Virus record (IMG/VR): IMGVR_UViG_3300010370_002417
Location: 1-64,000 of that record
DNA from: a virus
Direction: 5' to 3' (one strand)
Length of the DNA stretch: 64,000 bases
In this document: positions 38,254-44,567 of the stretch, piece by piece
How positions within the stretch are numbered: position 1 is the first letter of the stretch
How the letters are laid out: every line of letters starts with the position of its first letter
Notes under the pieces: model-generated
Seen by the model: the letters and a program-made list of their open reading frames with translations, nothing else
Databases searched by the model: none
Told to the model about the DNA's origin: nothing
Made by a program: the position numbers and the translations under genes

Positions 38254-38545
38254 CAAAGAATCTATCTAAAGTTGCTCCAACGCGATCGTTCTTTTCTTTA
38301 TCGCGGCGCATCTTAGTCTGTGCATCTCTACACTCGACGCATATGCGTTCAGAAGGATCGAGCACGTTGTATGGTTTCGTTTTGGTGTAATCGGGCGATC
38401 TCATATAGAAGCTTGTTAGCGATCTGTGATTATAACATTTTGGGCAGAACTTGCTTCTAACTGTGGTCGTCCCGTATATAGTATTCGTTGTCAGTTGTTC
38501 AGGAGTCTTTCGCCATACAACTGGTATATTCGCTTCTCTTCTCAT
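38246..38545 (-). CDS. Zinc-finger protein with clamp-binding tail, gp33-like candidate
   Basis: A 99-residue protein. SKFCPKCYNHRSL and ERICVECRD form a four-Cys zinc site, and the last residues GATLDRFFDE resemble the C-terminal clamp-binding peptide of gp43 here (STLEDFFA). Small proteins with a C-terminal clamp-binding motif, such as T4 gp33, couple the sliding clamp to RNA polymerase for late transcription. The assignment is an inference; sequence similarity to gp33 itself is not clear. One-base junction (TAATG) with the gene upstream. Confidence 0.6.
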   Translation of the reverse strand: MRREANIPVVWRKTPEQLTTNTIYGTTTVRSKFCPKCYNHRSLTSFYMRSPDYTKTKPYNVLDPSERICVECRDAQTKMRRDKEKNDRVGATLDRFFDE

Positions 38546-38853
38546 TATTTAATCCTCTTGATCTCGGGTCCGCAGAGGTAAATAATGGCTTCGTTGACTT
38601 CATCCAATGTGATGTCACCAAACCATTCAAATCCGCCTGCCCTCAAAAGTTTATCCCTGAAATAACGATGGAGCACCTTGTCCGATCCACGGGCGCGCTC
38701 TCCGATATTCCAGATAGCTCTAGTATATAATGGTTCAAATGTTTTGTCAAACTCTATTCTGCGTTTCTCAACGCCTGATAGAGATTCGGTTTCACCAATC
38801 TTCAGGCGGTTAGCCTGAAGATCAGTGTCGGTAGCAAGACAGTAGATATACAT
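38545..38853 (-). CDS. T5orf172/GIY-YIG-like protein
   Basis: A 102-residue protein beginning MYIYCLATDTDLQANRLKIG and continuing GVEKRRIEFD ... SDKVLHRYFRDKLL. The layout YxYxxxT...KIGxT...R resembles the T5orf172 (MUG113) branch of the GIY-YIG superfamily. Catalysis cannot be judged. The stop of the preceding gene lies two bases before its ATG. Confidence 0.55.
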   Translation of the reverse strand: MYIYCLATDTDLQANRLKIGETESLSGVEKRRIEFDKTFEPLYTRAIWNIGERARGSDKVLHRYFRDKLLRAGGFEWFGDITLDEVNEAIIYLCGPEIKRIK

Positions 38854-38854
38854 C

Positions 38855-39787
38855 TTACTGTTTCCGATAGGGCAGAAACTCGTAAGTGATTTCCATTGAG
38901 CAATATTTCAGCCAATCATTGATAGCCTTGATAGTGCTCGTCTTGAGCTTGGTGTCGCTGTAGTTCTTGAAGTGAAATACAATATGCGCCCTGTTATAAT
39001 TCAGCGCATTTCCAACAGCCTTGCCTAGCGTCTCGTAGATCTTATCGCGAGTAACAACGGCCCAAGTGACTGCAACGCTCTCGTCGTTCTGTTCGAACTC
39101 CTCTTCAAGCTCCTGCTTGATGAGATTCATTTCACTGGCAGAATATTGTCTAAAGTTGAACTTGGAGCGAAGCTCTTCTTCTTTAAGATCATTCTTAGCT
39201 TCCATGATCAGCTTACCAATCGTGGAGCTCTTCATCTGCACAGAAGCAGAAATGGCAGATTGATAGTCAGCCGTATCCACATTGATACCACTGATGATAT
39301 CTTTACGAATCATATCGCGCACATCAGACTTGGTTGTCTTGTTATGTACAACTTCTATACGATTCATCACAAGCGCAATTTGAACCAGCACTCGTTCACG
39401 ATCATTAGCATCTTCGGGAAGACGATTTTCGGGGATAACAACGATCTTGGCGTCAGTCAGTCCCTTGACCAGCTTCTTCTCAAAGGCTTCAACATAAGCG
39501 GCGCATGTGTGATTGCCGTTAATGAGTCGAAGCGAGCCATCGACGCGGCGCTCAACAAGAATCGGATCAGCGAAATCCATGTGACCAAAATATCGAATAC
39601 GATCGATGATTTCAGCCAATACATCAACATTGATTTTGTTTGATCGAACTTGAAGAACGGAAGTTTCGTCTGTATACCATTTAAGGACCTGCTTAAAAGC
39701 AGCCTTAGAAATGGCGAACTTGCCATCTTTATAATCTGCGACGATAGATTCAGCCACGCGCAGGTGTTCATTATGCGTCATACCCAT
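38855..39787 (-). CDS. ParB/Srx-fold protein
   Basis: A 310-residue protein. FADPILVERRVDGSLRLINGNHTCAAYVEA matches the ParB/sulfiredoxin fold (GNHR-type motif, here GNHT). This superfamily includes CTPases, ATPases and nucleases. A helical, charged C-terminal half follows. Substrate unknown. GGAG precedes the ATG. Its own promoter (39876-39904) gives an 82-base leader with predicted hairpins, the longest in this cluster. Confidence 0.65.
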   Translation of the reverse strand: MGMTHNEHLRVAESIVADYKDGKFAISKAAFKQVLKWYTDETSVLQVRSNKINVDVLAEIIDRIRYFGHMDFADPILVERRVDGSLRLINGNHTCAAYVEAFEKKLVKGLTDAKIVVIPENRLPEDANDRERVLVQIALVMNRIEVVHNKTTKSDVRDMIRKDIISGINVDTADYQSAISASVQMKSSTIGKLIMEAKNDLKEEELRSKFNFRQYSASEMNLIKQELEEEFEQNDESVAVTWAVVTRDKIYETLGKAVGNALNYNRAHIVFHFKNYSDTKLKTSTIKAINDWLKYCSMEITYEFLPYRKQ

Positions 39788-39850
39788 TTGCTTTCTCCTC
39801 TAAAGGTGCCCGATCTGTCACAGCGACTATTCGGCTACAGCCTTTTTCTA

Positions 39851-39869
39851 AGTGAGCAAATCACTCACT
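39851..39869 (-). promoter_or_regulatory. Hairpin at predicted RNA 5' end
   Basis: Stem AGTGAG/CTCACT (39851-39856, 39864-39869) with seven-base loop. The predicted transcription start of the ParB-like gene is 39869, the first base of the stem. A second small stem-loop GGCTGTAGCC follows. Confidence 0.45.
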
Positions 39870-39875
39870 ATCTTT

Positions 39876-39904
39876 ATAGTACCACGATGGCACCAGATTG
39901 TCAA
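39876..39904 (-). promoter_or_regulatory. Early-type promoter of the ParB-like gene
   Basis: TTGACA (39904-39899), 17-base spacer, TACTAT (39881-39876). Confidence 0.75.
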
Positions 39905-39908
39905 GGGT

Positions 39909-40847
39909 TCATTTGAACTCACAATCGATCATAATCTGCGTCATGCAGGCTGCCAAGTTGATTTCTTGGTCAACAACGAACGCAGCCTTGTACTGATAGT
40001 CAGCCAAGGCTAGAACCAGTGGCGGAATCGACTCTGGCTTCATAATTGCGCTTGCTGCGTCATACAGCTTACGAAATAGCACATTCACGTCCATGCTGGC
40101 GTTCTGGGCGACCCATTTGCGCATATTCTCGAACTCGCGTCCCTTTAGATACTTTACCAGCTCCTTGATCTCCACGTTGTCCACGGAGGCAAGAATGCCA
40201 GCATCAATCGCGCCACGGGCAGAATACCGCTGCAACTCATTGATAACTCGACGCCAATCAGGGAAGTGCTTCATAATCACTTCGGCTAGGACTTTCTTGT
40301 CATAGCCAACGTTCTCCTGATCCAGGATCCCGCATGCGCGCGCGAGGAACTGTTTAGCCAATTCGCCCTTTTCCTTGCTGCCAATCTTAAACTCTACGAC
40401 AGAGCAACGAGAGTGCAGAGGATCAATGATACGATTAACAAAATTACAAGTAAGAATGAATCCACAATTTGATGAATATTCTTCCATAAAATTGCGGAGA
40501 GCAGGCTGAGTGCTATTCGCGTTGAGATAGTCAGCCTCGTCAAGGATGACATACTTTCTTCCTCCGCCGAAGGAAACTGTCGCTGCGAAGTTACGAATGT
40601 CCGTTCGCAACGTATCAATGTTTCCATTCATTGATCCGTTAATGATAATGTAATCTGCTTCGATCTCCTCCAGCATAGCACTAGCAACAGTCGTCTTACC
40701 AACGCCTGCTGTGCCAGAGAGAAGTAGATTGGGAATGTTGCCGTCTGCTACAAACTGCTGGAATGTAGCCTTGAGATCCTCGGGCAGAATGCAATCTGCG
40801 ATCTTACGAGGACGATACTTTTCAACCCACAGAAATTCTTCGCGCAT
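39909..40847 (-). CDS. 44: Clamp loader large subunit (gp44-like)
   Basis: A 312-residue AAA+ ATPase: VEKYRPRKIADCILPEDLK, Walker A LLSGTAGVGKTTVA (about 41-54), Walker B KYVILDEADYLN, sensor 1 GFILTCNFVNRI and the SRC motif PLHSRCSVVEF. It opens and loads the gp45 ring with gp62. GGAG lies near the ATG. It is read through the weak terminator after gene 45, as in T4, or from internal starts. Confidence 0.94.
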   Translation of the reverse strand: MREEFLWVEKYRPRKIADCILPEDLKATFQQFVADGNIPNLLLSGTAGVGKTTVASAMLEEIEADYIIINGSMNGNIDTLRTDIRNFAATVSFGGGRKYVILDEADYLNANSTQPALRNFMEEYSSNCGFILTCNFVNRIIDPLHSRCSVVEFKIGSKEKGELAKQFLARACGILDQENVGYDKKVLAEVIMKHFPDWRRVINELQRYSARGAIDAGILASVDNVEIKELVKYLKGREFENMRKWVAQNASMDVNVLFRKLYDAASAIMKPESIPPLVLALADYQYKAAFVVDQEINLAACMTQIMIDCEFK

Positions 40848-40870
40848 ATTGGCTCCATGATATAAAGAGG

Positions 40871-40889
40871 AAAGGGGACCGAAGTCCCC
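40871..40889 (-). terminator. Hairpin between gene 45 and gene 44, weak terminator
   Basis: Stem GGGGAC/GTCCCC (40874-40879, 40884-40889) with CGAA/TTCG loop, followed on the minus strand by TTTCC. A partial terminator would keep clamp levels above clamp loader levels. Confidence 0.6.
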
Positions 40890-40892
40890 TTG

Positions 40893-41558
40893 TTATTCGC
40901 CATACTTGCTAGACTGTTCTGTAGCAATCCAGTATTCCACATCTCCAGTCTTCGACTTGAAGTGAGAGATACCCTTAGCTGACACGCGAACTTCGTAATC
41001 GCGATTGAGAATCTTGAGATTGTCAATCTTGAAGATCATGCGATAGTTAGCCTCAGCCAAACCAACTTCGTACTCAAACGAGTTGGAGCCATCGTTGCGA
41101 GAATCAATCGCAGCAAGATAAGCCTTGCCCTTACGACCAATCAACGCAATCTCAGGAAGACCAAGAACACCAGCTGCGCGCAATGCGCTCTGCAATGCAG
41201 AAGCATCGAGAGTGAACGAGATCTCCGTGGAAGGAAGATTGATTTCCTTCGCAGGCGGCGCTTGGATCAGATCCGTCTTAGCATAGCGAAGAGTCGTCTT
41301 AGCCTTACCATTGGTGATCGTAAGCGAATCGTCGCCAAGATTGAGATCGGGATCTTCGAACATAGAAACAGTCGAGATGAACTGCGTCAGATCGTAGATA
41401 GCGAACTCCTTGTCGAAGCTCTCGGTAACATTAGCCTTAGCAAGAACAGTCTTCTGCGGGCTGACAGTCTTCTGTACACTGCCAGCCTGGAAGATAAGCG
41501 ACGGATTGATCGCCGCAAAGTTCTTGAGGATTTCGGTAGTCTCTTTAGAAAGTTTCAT
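40893..41558 (-). CDS. 45: Sliding clamp (gp45-like)
   Basis: A 221-residue trimeric clamp. MKLSKETTEILKNFAAIN is nearly the T4 gp45 start, followed by EFAIYDLTQFISTVSMFEDP. It tethers polymerase and, with gp55 and a gp33-type protein, activates late promoters. Two adjacent ATGs exist (41561, 41558); the second matches T4. GAGGAG precedes, and a TTGACA-N17-TATATT promoter lies 20 bases above. Confidence 0.93.
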   Translation of the reverse strand: MKLSKETTEILKNFAAINPSLIFQAGSVQKTVSPQKTVLAKANVTESFDKEFAIYDLTQFISTVSMFEDPDLNLGDDSLTITNGKAKTTLRYAKTDLIQAPPAKEINLPSTEISFTLDASALQSALRAAGVLGLPEIALIGRKGKAYLAAIDSRNDGSNSFEYEVGLAEANYRMIFKIDNLKILNRDYEVRVSAKGISHFKSKTGDVEYWIATEQSSKYGE

Positions 41559-41578
41559 CATGTTGTCTCCTCATATTC

Positions 41579-41607
41579 AATATATCACTATGTATGCGGA
41601 TTGTCAA
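41579..41607 (-). promoter_or_regulatory. Early-type promoter of gene 45
   Basis: TTGACA (41607-41602), 17-base spacer, TATATT (41584-41579), with a normal leader carrying GAGGAG. Confidence 0.8.
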
Positions 41608-41608
41608 A

Positions 41609-42469
41609 TCACTTCTTCTTTTTCTTTGGCATAGAAGTCTCGTCAGCCGTAGCTCCAGCGCCAATCGTAGCAAGATCCATAAGAGATCCACCAAACACAT
41701 AAGAGCCAGTATGCTGCAACTTCATCCAGGGGCAGAGCCAAGTCTTAAGACCAACTTCTTGCGCCTTCTGACAGAACCAATAGTCTTCTGAAAGATAACG
41801 CTTCGACGCTGGATCAACTTCGGCTTGGAAAGCCATAAGAATCTCGCGCGATCCATCGAAATGCTCTGTGCGAACGTGATCTGGCTTGTAGTAGTATTGC
41901 GGATACGACTTAGCGAAATGCTCCAGTGCTTCGCGCTGGATCATCATAAAGCCAGTGCCGCCTTCAAGAACTTCTACAGGCTCATCGAGAGGAATCGAAG
42001 TCGTTTCGCCTTTCGGATTGAACACATAGTCGCCAACATATTTCTCAAGATTGCTAGGATCTTTGTCAGCGAATCCCTTATCGACTGCTCGCTTGATCTT
42101 TTCCCAGGCGATGCACTTCTTAGGATACGGACCGCAGACGATATGCTTATCGGAGCCGGCTTCAGCGATAACCGCAAGAGCGATAACGTCGTTCGGATCG
42201 AAGCCAATGTCTGAGTCGATAAACATCAGATGCGTACAATCAGAGCGGAGAAACTCATCGACAAGATAGTTTCTTGCTCTGGTGATTAGTGATTCGTTGA
42301 AAAGATAAAAGAAGCGAACGTCCATACCATACTGTGCAGCCATAGATGCTAGATCAGCCGTGGACTTGCAATACTGTCCGCCGCAGATGCCGCCATACAT
42401 TGGCGTCGCGACGAAGATTTTCTTTTTGCGTAGTTCTTCAACAGATACTGTAATTTCAATGCCAGCCAT
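41609..42469 (-). CDS. Glycosyltransferase-like protein (GT-A fold)
   Basis: A 286-residue protein. KKIFVATPMYGGICGGQYCK, LITRARNYLVDEFL and THLMFIDSDIGFDPND (DxD at about 105) are typical of GT2-like phage glycosyltransferases common in T4-like phages. LSEDYWFCQKAQEVGLKTW resembles the acceptor-base region. The target may be DNA, protein or surface glycan. The tail MPKKKKK is strongly basic. Located just upstream of gene 45, in the early/middle cluster, so a DNA-related acceptor is worth testing. Confidence 0.7.
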   Translation of the reverse strand: MAGIEITVSVEELRKKKIFVATPMYGGICGGQYCKSTADLASMAAQYGMDVRFFYLFNESLITRARNYLVDEFLRSDCTHLMFIDSDIGFDPNDVIALAVIAEAGSDKHIVCGPYPKKCIAWEKIKRAVDKGFADKDPSNLEKYVGDYVFNPKGETTSIPLDEPVEVLEGGTGFMMIQREALEHFAKSYPQYYYKPDHVRTEHFDGSREILMAFQAEVDPASKRYLSEDYWFCQKAQEVGLKTWLCPWMKLQHTGSYVFGGSLMDLATIGAGATADETSMPKKKKK

Positions 42470-42504
42470 GATTACTCCAATGTTGTTTTATTATATATGC
42501 TCCA

Positions 42505-42744
42505 TCAGAGCAGTTCTTGAATCTCAGCCTGCTTTTTCTTCCAGCGAATGATAGCCTGCTGATGCTTCAGTCGACGCTTGATCGAAGGCTTGGTATAATG
42601 TTCACGATCTGCCAAATCGCGCAAGAGATTCTCGCGCTGGACTTTCTTCTTCAAAATGCGCAAAGCACCGTTCACATCATTATTGCGAACAGTGACGGAA
42701 ATACCCTTGAGATGCTCCCAAGGCTCACGATTATCAGTGGACAA
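42505..42744 (-). CDS. rpsU: Ribosomal protein bS21 homologue
   Basis: A 79-residue protein matching bS21: ISVTVRNNDVNGALRILKKK, VQRENLLRDLADREHYTKPS, IKRRLKHQQAIIRWKKK. bS21 sits next to the anti-Shine-Dalgarno region of 16S rRNA and influences initiation. Phage bS21 copies are known from some other large phages. The only start upstream of the conserved part is TTG at 42744, preceded by GGAG nine bases away. A phage bS21 could bias host ribosomes towards phage messages (inference). Confidence 0.88.
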   Translation of the reverse strand: MSTDNREPWEHLKGISVTVRNNDVNGALRILKKKVQRENLLRDLADREHYTKPSIKRRLKHQQAIIRWKKKQAEIQELL

Positions 42745-42759
42745 TTATCTAAACTCCAT

Positions 42760-42792
42760 GAAAGATAGGGAGGGGAATTGCTCCCCCTCCCT
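42760..42792 (-). terminator. Hairpin terminator between the HTH gene and the bS21 gene
   Basis: Nine-bp stem AGGGAGGGG/CCCCTCCCT (42767-42775, 42784-42792). The following sequence, ATCTTTC, is only partly T-rich, so termination may be incomplete, giving basal bS21 expression. Confidence 0.6.
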
Positions 42793-42801
42793 TATATAGC
42801 A

Positions 42802-43065
42802 TCACGCAGCGTGAGAAAACGCGGTCGTGCCGAGAACCGCATACGCAGCAGCGACCATCGCGCGCGAAGGCGTGCCGAGACGGTACTTCTGCGTCACTTC
42901 GCCCTTCGAGTTCGTGCGCTCGTTGAGATAGATCGCGTAGCCCTTCTCGCGAAGAACACGAACAACCTCATGCGGATTGCCAACGGCGAAGCGCGAGCGG
43001 ATCTGCGAAGCGGTCAGCTCCTCACCAGAGAGAAGAGCCTTGAGAACGGAATCAGTCTTAGTCAT
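42802..43065 (-). CDS. Small HTH-like phage protein
   Basis: An 87-residue protein: DSVLKALLSGEELTASQIRS then EVVRVLREKGYAIYLNER form a winged-helix-like core, followed by YRLGTPSRAMVAAAYAVLG. Relatives occur in many large phages. It is a candidate transcription factor. The N-terminal third resembles the start of the protein at 1682. An ATG three codons upstream is an alternative start. Confidence 0.6.
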   Translation of the reverse strand: MTKTDSVLKALLSGEELTASQIRSRFAVGNPHEVVRVLREKGYAIYLNERTNSKGEVTQKYRLGTPSRAMVAAAYAVLGTTAFSHAA

Positions 43066-43102
43066 AACAATCATACTCCATAGATGGTGGGTTTAATTAC
43101 GC

Positions 43103-44302
43103 TCAGAAAGAGATTTCCTGAGCGTTCTCCGCTGCTTTGTCAGTTTCTGCAGCAGGAGTCTCGGTGACGGGATTGATCGTAGGATCAACCTTTGAATAGA
43201 GATCAAGGAATGCAGTCTTGGTCTCTTCGTCGAATCTGTTGATGCACAGGCGAATAGACTTCGCACGATCGCCAATCATACGATACGTCTGTGCAATATG
43301 AACAAGGCGGCGAGTTGAAATAAGCTCGTCAATCGCACCCTCGGTGAAAGTCTTGCGAATGATCTCAGACCAAACAACAAGATGCTCAACGAACGCCTTA
43401 TCATCTTCAGTCATTGTATCATCTGACAAGTAATTTGTCAAGATCTTTTTCTCGATGGCAGGAGTCGGATACTCTTGCTCAATCGTGATCGGGAAACGCT
43501 CGAGCCACGCATCGTCGAGCATCGTAGCAGCAACGTATCGACCGTCGTCGGAGCCGCGACCCTTAGTGTTAGCCGTAACAACCACGTTGAAGCCAGGAGT
43601 GGCTGTGACGATCTCGCCAGTCTTCTTCATGAAGTAAGGCTTGCCTTCGAGAATGCCCTGGAGACACATAGCCTTGCCAGGATCAGCGCGGTCAGCTTCG
43701 TCGATCAGCAAGAGAGCGCCGATCTCCATCGCGCGAAGGACAGGACCCTTCATGAACTTAGTCTCGCCGTCGATGAGACGGAAGCCGCCGATGAGATCGT
43801 CTTCGTCAGTCTCGCGTGACATTTGCACACGGATCATCGGACGCTTGACCTTGGCGCAAACCTGCTCGACCATGAACGTCTTGCCGTTGCCAGAATGACC
43901 TGAGATAAACACGGGGAAGAACTGACCAGACGAGATAATCTTCTCGATCATCTTGAACTCGCCAAACGGCACATAGTGCTTGTCCTTAGCCGGAATCTGC
44001 GCATAGTCATGCTCGGAAACAACGTTCGGATCGAACTTCTTGGCGCTCACAGGATTCTCGCGACGGATAGGAACGATATCAGCCGCCATGGCTGCAATGG
44101 ACTTAGAGTCGCCTTCGTATCGAGGCAGACGATACTGTCCGCGATCGTGACGATACTTGGGCTTGTAGAGCCAGTGGTGATCTGCGTTGGCTAGATTGTG
44201 CTGACGAGCCAGCTCGACCAGCTCAGCGACAGCCACAACAGCTTCGCTGCCAAATGTATCAGTAGCCAACTCGAGGAACTTGCTTTGATTCGCCTTCAAC
44301 AT
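43103..44302 (-). CDS. CobS/MoxR-like AAA+ ATPase
   Basis: A 399-residue ATPase: FISGHSGNGKTFMVEQVC is Walker A, ALLLIDEADRADPG Walker B and sensor region, and NVVVTANTKGRG sensor 1, as in MoxR/CobS. It lies directly downstream of a VWA/HExxH protein (44564), the usual MoxR-VWA or CobS-CobT pairing. CobS and CobT insert cobalt during B12 synthesis; MoxR-type pairs are chaperones. Start 44302 follows AAAGGTGAG; an in-frame ATG ATG at 44323 coincides with the predicted transcription start (MMKGETIM extension). Confidence 0.85.
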   Translation of the reverse strand: MLKANQSKFLELATDTFGSEAVVAVAELVELARQHNLANADHHWLYKPKYRHDRGQYRLPRYEGDSKSIAAMAADIVPIRRENPVSAKKFDPNVVSEHDYAQIPAKDKHYVPFGEFKMIEKIISSGQFFPVFISGHSGNGKTFMVEQVCAKVKRPMIRVQMSRETDEDDLIGGFRLIDGETKFMKGPVLRAMEIGALLLIDEADRADPGKAMCLQGILEGKPYFMKKTGEIVTATPGFNVVVTANTKGRGSDDGRYVAATMLDDAWLERFPITIEQEYPTPAIEKKILTNYLSDDTMTEDDKAFVEHLVVWSEIIRKTFTEGAIDELISTRRLVHIAQTYRMIGDRAKSIRLCINRFDEETKTAFLDLYSKVDPTINPVTETPAAETDKAAENAQEISF

Positions 44303-44329
44303 GATCGTCTCACCTTTCATCATATATGT

Positions 44330-44358
44330 ATTGTATCACAGGCGTCAGTGGTTGTCAA
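44330..44358 (-). promoter_or_regulatory. Early promoter with ATGATGAAAGG leader (CobS-like gene)
   Basis: TTGACA (44358-44353), 17-base spacer, TACAAT (44335-44330), six bases, then ATGATGAAAGG at 44323-44313. Confidence 0.8.
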
Positions 44359-44359
44359 G

Positions 44360-44512
44360 TCACATTCGTTCGATAGTCGGTTTGCCAACAAGCCCAGTAG
44401 AATTGATAAGGGCTCGCATGAATGCAAAGGCATCCTTGAGATAGCGGAACGTGGCAGACTCGTCCGTGAGCAGTTTATCTTCGCCCTTGAGCGTATATGT
44501 TACCTTGAACAT
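44360..44512 (-). CDS. 50-residue phage protein of unknown function
   Basis: ATG at 44512 follows GAGGAGAAGG; the frame gives 50 residues, MFKVTYTLKGEDKLLTDESA to TIERM. Predicted beta-alpha, soluble. It has its own promoter (44539-44567), and the next promoter begins right at its stop. No family recognised. Confidence 0.6.
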   Translation of the reverse strand: MFKVTYTLKGEDKLLTDESATFRYLKDAFAFMRALINSTGLVGKPTIERM

Positions 44513-44538
44513 TTTGCCTTCTCCTCTACTCTAAGATA

Positions 44539-44567
44539 AGTATATATGGTCTAGGTTCTATTGTCAA
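44539..44567 (-). promoter_or_regulatory. Early-type promoter of the 50-residue gene
   Basis: TTGACA (44567-44562), 17-base spacer, TATACT (44544-44539). Confidence 0.75.
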
